From positions 1 through 64,000 of IMG/VR virus record IMGVR_UViG_3300030333_005770: a stretch of DNA of 64,000 nt. One strand, given 5' to 3'. The notes below the pieces were generated by a model, which made no database searches, was not told where the DNA came from, and was given only the letters and a program-made list of their open reading frames with translations. Position 1 is the stretch's first letter. The number at the start of each line of letters is the position of its first letter. The stretch is from a virus. Made by a program: the position numbers and the translations under genes. Positions 6,300 to 15,175 of the stretch are shown here, one piece after another.

Positions 6300-8213
6300 A
6301 TGACTAAAAACGATATAAAAAGCGGTCACGTAGCTATTGACTTCGAGACCTACTATACAACGCAGCTGTCCATCACCAAGATGGGCACTTACCAATACGT
6401 AACGCATCCCGAGTTTGATGCTTACATGGTATCCATTTACGGCCCGGACCTCGAGTTTGTTGGCCGCCCTTCCGACTTTGATTGGAAGAGGTTGGATGGG
6501 TACACTTTAATCGCGCATAATGCCAGCTTCGATTCCCGAGTGTTCTGGCATCTTCAAGAGAAGGGAGTGATCCCCGAACTTAATGTCAGTTGGATTTGCA
6601 CCGCCGACATGTGCGTGTACTTCCAATATCAGCGGAACCTTAAGGGTGCCGCCAAGGAAATTCTCGGTGTCGAAATGGACAAGGGCGTCCGTGAAAACAT
6701 GCGGGGTAAGAACTGGGATGATCTCGCCGCCATGGACGAGCTTAAAGAGACCTTGGCTTACGCTTTGGATGATGCCAAGTACTGCTACCAAATTTGGGAA
6801 AAGCTTTGGGGGCTGTGGCCTGAGCAGGAGAGATGGTTATCTCAATCCACCAGAGACATGGCTTGGAGCGGGTTACCGGCTGACACCTCAAAATTATCCA
6901 ATTCCATTCAAGAGCTTGAACGCCTACTGTTCGAGGCTCAGCAACGGCTACCTTGGTTCGAGGAGATTGATCCGGACACCAAGAAGCCTTATGCCGTCTA
7001 CAGCAAAAAAGCTTTGGCGATTGAGTGTCGTAACCGGGGTATCGAGCCTCCTAAATCTCTTAACCGGGACAACCCCGACTTTATAGCGTGGGAGAAAAAG
7101 TACGGTGAGGAGATCACCTTCCCCGCCGACATGCAAGCGGTAGGCCGGATTAATAAGCACCTTCAGACATTGTATGCCATTCGTGACCGGATCCGTGCTG
7201 ACTGTGATAACATCAGTTATAACCTCAAATACTGGGGCGCTGACGCTACCGGTAGATGGAGTGGTGATGGGGGATTTAATATCCAAAACATGCCCCGTGC
7301 CGCACAGTATGGGGTTGACGTCCGATCCATAGTCACCGCCCGAGACGGCCGGGTCTTACTCATAGTTGACCTCGCTCAGATTGAGGCTCGCATCACCGCT
7401 TGGCTGGCTCAGAATTGGGACTTCTTGAACATGTTGAAGGACGGCACCTCTCCTTACGAGGCTCACGCCCGTCAGACCATGGGCTGGGATTCCGGTAAGC
7501 TCAAGGATGAGGATCCTGAGCTGTACACCTTGGCCAAGGTTCGTGTGTTGCAGTTGGGCTACGGCTCCGGGTGGTTCAAGTTTGCCGAGACCGTCAAGCT
7601 CTACGGACAGCAGGACATCTTGGATCGGCCTTTTACTAAGCAGGATGAGATCGCCTTTCAATCCTTTGCTGGCTCGTATCAACCCGCCAAGGCTAACCTC
7701 TACCCCCACCTGTCGACCGAAGACCGTCGGCAATGGGTCAACGCCTATATTCAGGTGGACGATTTCCGGAAAAAGAATCCCGGAATCACCGCAGGTTGGA
7801 AGCACTACGATCGTCTATTGCGCCAAGCCGCAGACAATGGGGACGACCTCCTATTCACTATTCCCAGCGGTCGTTACCTTAGGTATTTCCGCTGCCGGCA
7901 TGAGACTGACGGTATTACCACCGCCACTCAGTTAGGTAGTCTACGCCGTACCTTTACCTACGGGGCCAATCTTTTCCAGAACGCCGTGCAAGCTACGGCT
8001 CGGGATGTATTCGCTGACATGCTTTATCGTCTAGGTGTTGATGGGTATAACCCGATCATGCACGTCCATGACGAAGTTGTGATCGAGGTCGACGCCAAGG
8101 AAGCCGAGGACCATCTGAAGAATGTTATCGAAATAATGTCAACACCTCCGGCATGGGCGGAACAGGTTCCGCTTTCCGCCGAGGGTATAATCACTGAACA
8201 CTACACAAAATGA
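6300..8213 (+). CDS. polA: Family A DNA polymerase with 3'-5' exonuclease
   Basis: 637 residues, the usual size for phage PolA. The proofreading domain is intact: IDFETYY (residues 13-19), IAHNASFDSRVF and YALDDAKYCYQIW. The polymerase motifs are DLAQIEARITAWLA (motif A, about 355-368), K413-VRVL-QLGYGSG (motif B) and HVHDEVVIEV (motif C, about 586-595). The residue equivalent to E. coli Phe762 is Leu (Leu417 here). Such Leu762 enzymes have been linked in virioplankton studies to slower or temperate phages. No 5'-3' exonuclease domain is present. The stop overlaps the kinase start (ATGA at 8210-8213). Confidence 0.95.
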   Translation: MTKNDIKSGHVAIDFETYYTTQLSITKMGTYQYVTHPEFDAYMVSIYGPDLEFVGRPSDFDWKRLDGYTLIAHNASFDSRVFWHLQEKGVIPELNVSWICTADMCVYFQYQRNLKGAAKEILGVEMDKGVRENMRGKNWDDLAAMDELKETLAYALDDAKYCYQIWEKLWGLWPEQERWLSQSTRDMAWSGLPADTSKLSNSIQELERLLFEAQQRLPWFEEIDPDTKKPYAVYSKKALAIECRNRGIEPPKSLNRDNPDFIAWEKKYGEEITFPADMQAVGRINKHLQTLYAIRDRIRADCDNISYNLKYWGADATGRWSGDGGFNIQNMPRAAQYGVDVRSIVTARDGRVLLIVDLAQIEARITAWLAQNWDFLNMLKDGTSPYEAHARQTMGWDSGKLKDEDPELYTLAKVRVLQLGYGSGWFKFAETVKLYGQQDILDRPFTKQDEIAFQSFAGSYQPAKANLYPHLSTEDRRQWVNAYIQVDDFRKKNPGITAGWKHYDRLLRQAADNGDDLLFTIPSGRYLRYFRCRHETDGITTATQLGSLRRTFTYGANLFQNAVQATARDVFADMLYRLGVDGYNPIMHVHDEVVIEVDAKEAEDHLKNVIEIMSTPPAWAEQVPLSAEGIITEHYTK

Positions 8214-8776
8214 AAATATTAGGATTACATGGGCCGAAGGGGTGTGGGAAATCTACATTCGCAAAGGTACTGGTTGAAAAGTATGGGTTCGAGAGGCTGT
8301 CTTTCGCTGAACCTATAAAACGCATGCTCATAGCTATGGGCGTTCCCGAACATTGTATCAACGATCCGGTGCTGAAAGAAACACCGCTTCAAGATCTCAA
8401 GGTCACGCCCCGGTTTCTAATGCAGACGCTTGGGACTGAGTGGATGAGAAAAACCGTAGACCCTCTTGGCTGGGTACGAGTGGCCGAGTCCCGACTGAGA
8501 GCCGGCGGTAACCGATATTGGGTAATCGACGACGTTCGGTTTGTAAATGAAACGGAAATGATCCATACTTTGGGTGGAAAAGTAATTAAATTGGACGCCC
8601 CTATTGAAAATAAAGACAACCACCCTTCCGAGCAGGAATTGCCCGCGGAGGAGGTTGATTTTAGGATCACGGATTATTGGGGTGTGGACCCAGTTGAGAC
8701 AGTAACAAACTTTTTGGAGGTTGGTAGTAATGGAGCTTTTATGCCTAAAGAACTTAGTCTCGGAGCAGGTCAGTAA
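8210..8776 (+). CDS. Deoxynucleoside monophosphate kinase
   Basis: 188 residues with a P-loop at the N-terminus (GPKGCGKST, residues 8-16) and the small-kinase layout of T4 gene 1/T5-type dNMP kinases: LSFAEPIKRML after the P-loop helix, then RFLMQTLGTEWMR, and a WVIDDVRFVNE strand. It would convert dNMPs from degraded host DNA into dNDPs for synthesis by the neighbouring polymerase. The gene overlaps polA by four bases and the primase-helicase by 47 bases. The overlapped C-terminal 16 residues are probably non-essential. Confidence 0.85.
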   Translation: MKILGLHGPKGCGKSTFAKVLVEKYGFERLSFAEPIKRMLIAMGVPEHCINDPVLKETPLQDLKVTPRFLMQTLGTEWMRKTVDPLGWVRVAESRLRAGGNRYWVIDDVRFVNETEMIHTLGGKVIKLDAPIENKDNHPSEQELPAEEVDFRITDYWGVDPVETVTNFLEVGSNGAFMPKELSLGAGQ

Positions 8777-10826
8777 ACGTAAGCCTTGGGAGCTGGAGTT
8801 TGAACTCCCGGAGTTTGAAAGCTCCGAAGCCTACAAGCGTTTCGCCGCCTTACCGACCACCAAGTACAACGCTTACAGTGCCGCCGAGGGGGTTAACCCG
8901 CACGGCCGGATAAGCTCTAAAAACCCAATCAAATTTTTACACGGGGTGTGCGTAGATTGGGACGCCACCTTCACCAACGACGAGTTCGAGGAGATCGTTA
9001 CCCGGCTGATCGACCACGAGTACCCCGTAAATTACGTTTCCCGTAGTTACAACGACGGTATTCATGCCGTTTGGTTTTTCGAATCTCCGATCATGACGAT
9101 CAGCGCTTCCCACACCGTCCGTCTTTTAGATCGGATTGCAAAGGAAATGCGATTTACCGGACGTGACGCTATTGCCCGTGGATTTGATTCCGGCAACTTC
9201 AAGCGTCAGCACTACCTCCTTCACGGTAAGGATTGGCGAGCCGTGGACGTTAATGCGCGTATACCGACGGCCGATCTGAATTACCTGATATTCGAGACGT
9301 CTAAGCCCGCTGACTTCGCCGGTTTGGCGCCCGAGATTCCCTTGGATGCCGTATGGGAAGAGGTGCAGAAGGTTTGGCCGGAGCACGGGTGGCCGGGCGA
9401 GTTCAAGGAGGGGTTCCGTGGGCCTACTTTTTGGGACCCCGGCGGACAGCACAAGAGTGTTGACTCCGCCATCGTTCGGGATACCGGCATGCAGGTTTTC
9501 AACATGCCCAAGAATTTCTACACTTGGGCGGAGATTCTTAGTCCCGGTTTCGTTCGGGAATATGAAGTCGGTCGTATCGGTGAGTCCATAAAGGATTACT
9601 GGTTTGACGGGCAGAATTATTTCTTGGAATCCGGGGGTGGGCAGTATCACGACTACAAAAAGGATGACGTTTTACTAGACCTCCAATGCCGGCATAGCCT
9701 TGCAGCCCGTCCTGCTCGTAACGAAAACGTCAGCGAATCTCGTCGGGCTTTGCATATGATCCATACTACTAAGCGGGTGCAGGCGGGGATTCCCTTCGCT
9801 TTTACCAAGGCTCGGATAGTGCATCACGAGGGCAATCGGTACTTCAATACGGCTACGGTTACGCCTTTGGTTCCTGCCGATGGTGAAGCCGGCGCTTGGG
9901 GCGATGCCTTCCCAACCATTGCCTCGTGGATGGAGCACATGTTAGGGAAGGAGCAGCTTAAGCATGAGCAGGCGTGGCTGGCTTACGCATACCGTAACGC
10001 CCTTGCTGGGTCGCCAAAAAGAGGACACGCTCATTTTTTATGCGGCCCCTCTAACAGCGGTAAGACTCTATACAACATGCAAGTTCTCGGGGCCCTGTTT
10101 GGTGGTGGTATTAAAGCCTCTGAGTACCTGTGCGGAAAGAACGAGTGGACTGATCATCTGTTTGAGTTCGGCATGTGGCTGATTGATGATGAGGCCCCAT
10201 CGGAATCTCAAGCGAGCAACACCAGTTTCACAGCTAAGCTCAAGGAGCATGTCGCCAACGATACCTTTTTGATCAATGGCAAGTATCGTAAAGCCGGCCG
10301 TGCCTACTGGAGAGGTCGTATCAGCGTCACCTTGAATGATGACCCGGTATCAATGCGGTTATTGCCCGACTTGGACATGTCTATTAAAGACAAGCTGATG
10401 ATCTTTAAATGCCACGACGGGTTCGATTTCAAAAGTGACATCAAGGACAAAATCAAAGAGGAGTTGCCGGCCTTCGCCCGTTGGCTGTTGGACTACGATA
10501 TTCCACAGGAGCAACGAGAGCTGAGGTTTGGGGTCAAAGCGTACATCAACCCTCACCTCGAGAATCTCGCTATTGCCGATTCTAGGTATTCGCACATAGC
10601 GGAATTAATGAATATCTACCGGGCCACCCTTAAGGATGGGGTCTGGGAAGGCACTACTTCAGAACTGTTGCAGGTACTTAGTGCTGATGAGAAGCGGCGA
10701 GTCTTACTTAAGGATCTTAATCCTAGGAAGCTCGGATGGGGGTTGAACCACATTTTCTCTAAGGGGACCGATTGGCTTACTAAACCCAAGCATAGGGTTT
10801 GGAAGGTAGAGGGGCTTCTTGAGTGA
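8730..10826 (+). CDS. Primase-polymerase/SF3 helicase fusion
   Basis: 698 residues. I start it at ATG 8730, 9 bases after a strong GGAGG at 8716-8720; an upstream in-frame TTG at 8721 is less likely. The N-terminal part looks like an AEP-type primase-polymerase: VCVDWDA near residues 73-79 and SRSYNDGIHAVWFFE, a strand-turn-strand common in such domains. The C-terminal part is a superfamily 3-like helicase with GPSNSGKT near 438-445, WLIDDEAP near 482-489 and an Asn-containing sensor strand (GRISVTLNDDP). One protein would thus prime and unwind. It overlaps the PD-(D/E)XK gene by GTGA. Confidence 0.85.
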   Translation: MELLCLKNLVSEQVSKRKPWELEFELPEFESSEAYKRFAALPTTKYNAYSAAEGVNPHGRISSKNPIKFLHGVCVDWDATFTNDEFEEIVTRLIDHEYPVNYVSRSYNDGIHAVWFFESPIMTISASHTVRLLDRIAKEMRFTGRDAIARGFDSGNFKRQHYLLHGKDWRAVDVNARIPTADLNYLIFETSKPADFAGLAPEIPLDAVWEEVQKVWPEHGWPGEFKEGFRGPTFWDPGGQHKSVDSAIVRDTGMQVFNMPKNFYTWAEILSPGFVREYEVGRIGESIKDYWFDGQNYFLESGGGQYHDYKKDDVLLDLQCRHSLAARPARNENVSESRRALHMIHTTKRVQAGIPFAFTKARIVHHEGNRYFNTATVTPLVPADGEAGAWGDAFPTIASWMEHMLGKEQLKHEQAWLAYAYRNALAGSPKRGHAHFLCGPSNSGKTLYNMQVLGALFGGGIKASEYLCGKNEWTDHLFEFGMWLIDDEAPSESQASNTSFTAKLKEHVANDTFLINGKYRKAGRAYWRGRISVTLNDDPVSMRLLPDLDMSIKDKLMIFKCHDGFDFKSDIKDKIKEELPAFARWLLDYDIPQEQRELRFGVKAYINPHLENLAIADSRYSHIAELMNIYRATLKDGVWEGTTSELLQVLSADEKRRVLLKDLNPRKLGWGLNHIFSKGTDWLTKPKHRVWKVEGLLE

Positions 10827-11260
10827 GTGGGTGGAATGACAACAAGCGTAAAGGCACTGCATGGGAGTTTGCCTTTTACGCCCGTGCCTTAAAGGAAGGT
10901 CTCGATGTTTTCCTCCCATGCGGAGACCATCTACCCCAGGATTGCATCGTTGTAAACGGTGCCGGCACGGTCTTCAAGGTTCAGATTAAAGGCACTTCTA
11001 CAAAAGCGGTGTCCAGCCATAAGAACAGTAAGATCGAGCGTTACAAAGTCGTAGCTGCCGGTGGTTCCAATTCCAAAACACCTATTGATTGCACCAAGGT
11101 AGATGTAGTAGCTTGCTACATCCTACCTCTGGATCTTTGGTACATCATACCGTGCTTGGCTCTCAACAATGCGGTTTCTGTGTGGTTCTCCCCTAACTAC
11201 GAAGAGACGAAGTCTAAGTTTGAGGTGTACAAAGAGTCTTGGGATTATTTCAAGTGCTGA
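10823..11260 (+). CDS. PD-(D/E)XK nuclease, possible junction resolvase or endonuclease
   Basis: 145 residues from a GTG overlapping the helicase stop (GTGA). Early helix KGTAWEFAFYARAL supplies a Glu, LPQDCIVV an Asp, and FKVQIKGTS a Q-x-K strand. This is the typical order of Holliday-junction-resolvase-like or group I intron-like PD-(D/E)XK endonucleases. The last third has several aromatics and Cys and may bind DNA. It closes the replication arm together with the 23-aa peptide that overlaps its stop. Substrate unknown. A second resolvase-like gene (1-171) is present, so the two may have separate roles. Confidence 0.7.
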   Translation: MSGWNDNKRKGTAWEFAFYARALKEGLDVFLPCGDHLPQDCIVVNGAGTVFKVQIKGTSTKAVSSHKNSKIERYKVVAAGGSNSKTPIDCTKVDVVACYILPLDLWYIIPCLALNNAVSVWFSPNYEETKSKFEVYKESWDYFKC

Positions 11261-11331
11261 TGAACTTGATTGAGATCTTTGTGATCGTAATGATTGTTAT
11301 ACTGGCTTTAGACTTTATGTTTCTTAGCTAA
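11260..11331 (+). CDS. 23-aa hydrophobic membrane peptide
   Basis: ATG 11260 overlaps the stop of the preceding nuclease gene (TGATG) and the frame ends at TAA 11329-11331. The 23 residues are almost a single membrane helix (IEIFVIVMIVILALDFMFL). The last 8 bases overlap the end of the convergent gene at 11324. The translation-coupling geometry, identical to that of its neighbours, is the best evidence that it is made. Small phage peptides like this can act on membrane complexes, but the role is unknown. Confidence 0.45.
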   Translation: MNLIEIFVIVMIVILALDFMFLS

Positions 11332-11605
11332 AGAACCCCGCTTTCCGCAGCCGTACTCGTATTGATTCTTCGGAGCAGGCTAATATCCTCCCCAAAGTGC
11401 CGGGGTGATAACCCTCCAAGAATTTAGCGGAGATGAACCCCTCGTAGAACCGAAGCCTTCGTTGCATCCGCAACTGGTCAGAACCGCTGAGATAGTTCTT
11501 GTCAGACAGGTCTCTATTTACGAATGGCGGTGGTTCTGGAGTACCAAGCGCCTTCCTAACCTGATCCGCCGTTAAACCAAGCTTAGCAAGTATTTCATCA
11601 CTCAC
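11324..11605 (-). CDS. Possible helix-turn-helix regulator (93 aa)
   Basis: 93 residues from a GTG that shares one base with the stop of the gene before it (TAGTG). The C-terminal 25 residues (LGRILACSEESIRVRLRKAG) have the spacing of a helix-turn-helix recognition unit, with a basic last helix. The N-terminal half is helical and Pro-containing. It sits with a second small gene diverging from the integrase, where lysogeny regulators often lie, so it could control the integrase. No repressor family is recognised. It overlaps the 23-aa peptide tail to tail. Confidence 0.55.
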   Translation of the reverse strand: MSDEILAKLGLTADQVRKALGTPEPPPFVNRDLSDKNYLSGSDQLRMQRRLRFYEGFISAKFLEGYHPGTLGRILACSEESIRVRLRKAGFFS

Positions 11606-11853
11606 TAGAAAACTACGGAAGCCGCCGATGAATGTTTCGCAGGGAAAGTTACGGAACCTTCGGTGTTTACTTCGGTTTCGTCATCACGAAAGTCGAAAGT
11701 AATGTTCAGCTTTATAGTCGACGACATCTCCCCCTCCAGGGCCGCCAGTCGGACTTGGGGGAGTAGGTCATCGGCAACCATTTGCGCTTGTTCCCCCACA
11801 GCCCGCAATAGGTCTTTTTCAATTTTAGCTTGACGGTCTAACCAATCTTTCAT
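11605..11853 (-). CDS. Small hypothetical protein beside the integrase (82 aa)
   Basis: 82 residues from ATG 11853, chosen because the longer frame from 11895 would run through the divergent promoter. The N-terminal half is helical (KIEKDLLRAVGEQAQMVADDLL); the C-terminal half alternates hydrophobic and charged residues like a beta hairpin (SSTIKLNITFDFRDDETEV). This is reminiscent of small coiled-coil structural or regulatory proteins, but no family is recognised. A good promoter (TTGTAA-16-TATAGT) is positioned about 25 bases upstream. It is co-transcribed with the HTH-like gene. Confidence 0.6.
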   Translation of the reverse strand: MKDWLDRQAKIEKDLLRAVGEQAQMVADDLLPQVRLAALEGEMSSTIKLNITFDFRDDETEVNTEGSVTFPAKHSSAASVVF

Positions 11854-11877
11854 AAGTACCACACATAAGTTACACAT

Positions 11878-11905
11878 ACTATAACATTGTATCACAAAAT
11901 TACAA
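11878..11905 (-). promoter_or_regulatory. Divergent promoter region between the 11853 gene and the integrase
   Basis: On the minus strand TTGTAA (11905-11900) and TATAGT (11883-11878) are 16 bases apart, a good sigma-70 match for the genes at 11853 and 11605. On the plus strand TATAAC (11880-11885) overlaps it and would place an integrase transcript start near 11892. The two polymerases would compete for the same DNA, a simple switch layout. Confidence 0.5.
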
Positions 11906-11910
11906 GTATA

Positions 11911-13077
11911 ATGAAAACAAGAACTAGAGTCAGTGAGCGGACTCGTTTAGGAACGACGATTTTTCGCAGAACAGAGAAAGGGACGTGGTCATACGCCACC
12001 AAACGGAATGGGAAACATTATTTATTCCCCCTCGGTTACGACTTAGACGAGGCTAAAAAAGAGGCCGACCGAATACGGGGCATGCTTATGGTGGAGGATC
12101 CCGAAGTAGTCCGTAAACAGTTTTGCCGGAAAATAATGAGCCGGAAAAACCTCCCCATACCAACGATTGGTGAGGTCTTAGATGTTATTCGGGAGAGTAA
12201 AAACGTAAAGGATTGGAAAGTCTCCACCGTAAGAGACTACGTGGGTGCCGTTGGGTCAATCCCCCGGGTAGCTTTAAACACCCCCCGGGAAAAGGTTTTA
12301 AATATGCCGGCTGACATCCTGACTCCCGAACTGATTGAGACTTATAAAGAAAGAAAACTGGATGGTATCGTGGACCAAGGGCATCGGAAGAGCGTTATGC
12401 GAACAATCAATGGGAACATCCGTGCCTTGAAAGCCGTCTTTAGCCCCGGTATGGAATTACGTTTCAAGCATTACGACATTAGCTGGGCCATGCCCCTTAG
12501 AGACGAAGGCTTCTACGGGGGTCTTAAGAAATACTATAAATTCCCACCTTCAGAGATGGTTACCGCCGTGTTTGACCTTTGTGAGACCTTGGAGGGTGAT
12601 GAAAAAACGGCTCTTAGTTTGGCGCTTTATTTCGGTCTTCGCCGGGGAGAAATTTACCATTGCCGACGGGCATGGTTTGATACGAGAAATTCTATGTGCC
12701 GGTTGGATATAGCCGCCGAGTTGGATTTTACACCTAAAGGAGGGCATGAAGGTATGACCGTTGGCGACGAAGCCCGCGGTAAGAAAATACTCAACGAAGC
12801 GGTAGGGGAAGATTACTTGTTGGGATACCGAAAAGACAACGGGCGGAAGCTGTTTGAAGGTATAATCAAGAAGCTACACTCGGTTGGGTTTACGGTAGAG
12901 AACGGGAGACCGCTACCAATGCATGAAATGCGTAAACTTTTTGGTAGTTATATCGCCACTACTCAGAGCCTCTACGTAGCTCAAAAATACTTGAGGCATG
13001 CTGACGCCTCCACTACCGACGAAGCTTACGCCGATTTGATTGTAGATAAAGACGTGTTGCAAATGTGGGCGGCTTAA
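11911..13077 (+). CDS. int: Tyrosine recombinase (phage integrase)
   Basis: 388 residues from ATG 11911; an earlier ATG at 11887 lies within the promoter region. The N-terminal 60 residues look like an arm-binding domain (WSYATKRNGKHYLFPLG), the middle like a SAM-like core-binding domain. Catalytic residues are present: Arg in YFGLRRGEI (about 244), His-x-x-Arg in MHEMRKLF (about 338-341), His in YLRHAD and Tyr in DEAYADL (373). It should integrate or excise the phage genome. It lies alone on the plus strand between minus-strand genes, and its TAA overlaps the stop of the convergent tail gene. No excisionase or classical repressor is visible nearby. Confidence 0.9.
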   Translation: MKTRTRVSERTRLGTTIFRRTEKGTWSYATKRNGKHYLFPLGYDLDEAKKEADRIRGMLMVEDPEVVRKQFCRKIMSRKNLPIPTIGEVLDVIRESKNVKDWKVSTVRDYVGAVGSIPRVALNTPREKVLNMPADILTPELIETYKERKLDGIVDQGHRKSVMRTINGNIRALKAVFSPGMELRFKHYDISWAMPLRDEGFYGGLKKYYKFPPSEMVTAVFDLCETLEGDEKTALSLALYFGLRRGEIYHCRRAWFDTRNSMCRLDIAAELDFTPKGGHEGMTVGDEARGKKILNEAVGEDYLLGYRKDNGRKLFEGIIKKLHSVGFTVENGRPLPMHEMRKLFGSYIATTQSLYVAQKYLRHADASTTDEAYADLIVDKDVLQMWAA

Positions 13078-15035
13078 ACGTCCTGCCCCTGCAAGTAGCC
13101 CATCACCATTTCACGCAAGTTCCACGGGTGTTGTTCGTGAGCCGCAACGAACATACGTACGCGAAAACGTACGCCTCTGATGTTGGTGAACACTTTCATC
13201 TTGGGTTGAATCGTCCCCTTGTACTGACCGCTGACCAATCCCGTATCGCTTTCGACATAGGCCCAAACCCTGCCGACCGAGTTGTTTGAGAAGTTCAAGC
13301 TTACCGAATGCACTTGCTTCTCGGAGCTTTCATCAGAAAAGTGCATCCACGCAGTTTCCACGATTGCCAAGTTTGCGTCTGCAAAGTACATCGGGCTGTT
13401 TAAGGCACCGGTTCCCTGAACGGAATCCGCAAAAGGAGACGCAAGGTACTTACCACGATATAGGAAAGCACCTTCAGAGTCGGCGGCTATAAATCTTCCC
13501 GTAGGTACCGATGTTGTGTCGGGCCACGGGTCTGAAACCAGCGGAAAGTCACGATCCCGAAAGTGGTCTAAGTCGGCACGAAGAACCTCGTAATTCTTGT
13601 TTACCGCCAGCACTTGCGAAGAGTTTCGGATACTCGTAATAGCGGTGATGTCGTTGTTTACAAATGGGCCGGATAAAGACTTGGCCAGCTCCGAGTATAT
13701 GTAGGCTTTATATTTCGATGGGGGAGCCCAGCTAGTTGGAGACCCCGCGTTTAACCAAGCCTCATACTCAGTATTCTCAACGTAGAGGATATAGTACCCT
13801 AGCTCAGAGTTGTATGTTGCAAAGCTTTGGCTCAGGTCTGTGGGGAGTTCTTTGTTCCATCGACCTTTGGCCATCCAGCTGACTTGATCGGGGTCGGCAT
13901 ACGCATCTTTAGCGTCCGGCCCGCGGGTGCCTGATTCGTCTTTATAAATCTCCCCGTCAAAGCCGGTCCAGAAAGGATAAGATCCAATCTCTCCACCAAC
14001 CACATCGTGATTGACCGAGGCAGAAGCGGCTGTTAACGGGGCTTGTTCGACGCGATATCCGGTTGAAGCTTGGTTGTCTTGGGGAGGCTGAAGTAGGTGG
14101 GCACCGCCATCCGTATGGACGACTACATGGTCTCGGCCGCCGGAAAGAGCTGTTATCTCATGGCCGTCAGACATTAGAATCCGGACTTTACTCAGCCCTT
14201 TATCGGTGTACAAAGCGTCCCTGTAAGGGGTTTGTATGTCTGCGGGCTCGGAGATATAGACGGTTAAGGGCTCATCCGGGTTGCCTGCGGCAAAGATTGT
14301 CTTCTTGGGGCCCACTACAAAATACCGGCAGTTGGGGAACCTTGCGTACTCTCTGTGATACAGTTCGTCGTCCGGCTCCGCAACTCTACCCGGTATGCTC
14401 GGTGCCGTGGTATACTCCCACTGCAAGTTTTCATGCGAGATATGGATTCCAACACCACCACCGGTAGTCATAGCGTGGACACCGTCGGGCTGGACTAATG
14501 TGATTTCGTATTTTTGCCCAGCAACTAATCCCCGGGAAGGTTTTGTCTGTAGCGCTAAAATCCAATTCCCTGCAATAAAGGCAGAGTATTGGGGGAGGGT
14601 AGCGTGTATACCAACAGTAGAAGCTTCAGCGGACCCGTCACCCCAAGCTATTTCGTTGTTCCCAATAGATGATAGTGTACAGGGTCGATCCGGGTATATA
14701 GAAGACCCTAACGATATTGGAACTACTACGTTATAGGTTGAGCCTAGAGAGACTAGATCTGTATTGGCGACGGGGTTTACCCGCAGGTCTTTAACCTCTT
14801 GGGCTCGGCTAGAGAATAGCACCGAGTTTCCGTTGGCGTCGGTAGCACCCGACAGATAGTTATTTGAGTCGGGTGAGTATATTGAAACAGTACCCACGTT
14901 TTGAAATATCGGTGAGGAGCGGAGCCCACCCGGTCCGGAAGGTACGCATCCCTCGGCCACTCTAAGACTCCCCCGGTCAGCATCATCGCGGTGGGCTTGT
15001 ATGCCCGTAAAACTTGGTACTCTAAACTGTCTCAT
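13074..15035 (-). CDS. Tail structural protein, possibly nozzle/knob-like
   Basis: 653 residues, beta-rich throughout and without helices or membrane segments. The N-terminus (QFRVPSFTGIQ, then LRVAEGCVPSGPGGLRSSP) resembles the start of podoviral tail tubes and stabilisation proteins that open by listing a contact arm and a Gly-Gly-x-Arg turn. The rest could be beta-propeller blades (TYNSELGYYILYVEN). It is the last gene of the late operon and follows the tail cluster, which suits a distal tail part. The family is not certain; a tail-hub or receptor-contact role is equally possible. Its start overlaps the 47-aa gene (ATGA) and its stop overlaps the integrase stop. Confidence 0.55.
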   Translation of the reverse strand: MRQFRVPSFTGIQAHRDDADRGSLRVAEGCVPSGPGGLRSSPIFQNVGTVSIYSPDSNNYLSGATDANGNSVLFSSRAQEVKDLRVNPVANTDLVSLGSTYNVVVPISLGSSIYPDRPCTLSSIGNNEIAWGDGSAEASTVGIHATLPQYSAFIAGNWILALQTKPSRGLVAGQKYEITLVQPDGVHAMTTGGGVGIHISHENLQWEYTTAPSIPGRVAEPDDELYHREYARFPNCRYFVVGPKKTIFAAGNPDEPLTVYISEPADIQTPYRDALYTDKGLSKVRILMSDGHEITALSGGRDHVVVHTDGGAHLLQPPQDNQASTGYRVEQAPLTAASASVNHDVVGGEIGSYPFWTGFDGEIYKDESGTRGPDAKDAYADPDQVSWMAKGRWNKELPTDLSQSFATYNSELGYYILYVENTEYEAWLNAGSPTSWAPPSKYKAYIYSELAKSLSGPFVNNDITAITSIRNSSQVLAVNKNYEVLRADLDHFRDRDFPLVSDPWPDTTSVPTGRFIAADSEGAFLYRGKYLASPFADSVQGTGALNSPMYFADANLAIVETAWMHFSDESSEKQVHSVSLNFSNNSVGRVWAYVESDTGLVSGQYKGTIQPKMKVFTNIRGVRFRVRMFVAAHEQHPWNLREMVMGYLQGQDV

Positions 15036-15175
15036 TTTTTTGGTTTCTGTTTGTAAGGAAACATTTTGTTAAGGCGGGCTTGTCGTTTTTTGCACTTCCC
15101 GCAGGGCTTTATACCCACGGCTTTTGTCATCTTGGCCACGGTATCGCCTAATCCTTTTGATTCTTCTTTGCTCAT
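15032..15175 (-). CDS. Small CxxC protein of the phage tail cluster (47 aa)
   Basis: 47 residues, with ATGA overlaps at both ends (start 15175, stop 15034-15032), which strongly argues it is real. The sequence has a recognisable pattern found in many phages next to structural genes: GDTVAKMTKAVGIKPCGKC, then a basic helix and LNKMFPYK. The CxxC may bind zinc or join a metal site in a complex. The protein is very basic. Function unknown; conserved position suggests a minor virion or assembly role. Confidence 0.75.
   Translation of the reverse strand: MSKEESKGLGDTVAKMTKAVGIKPCGKCKKRQARLNKMFPYKQKPKK

Noticed and set aside
11854-11910. TAATTTTG near the integrase start and before 51031 as a Bacteroidetes-type -7 box (TAnnTTTG).
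   Set aside because: Several genes have strong Shine-Dalgarno sequences, which Bacteroidetes rarely use, and ordinary sigma-70 boxes explain the same bases.
14670-14730. LGSSI in the tail protein at 13074-15035 as another copy of the GSS motif.
   Set aside because: It uses different codons (TTA-GGG-TCT-TCT), lies inside a beta-rich region and not at a module border, so it is probably chance.
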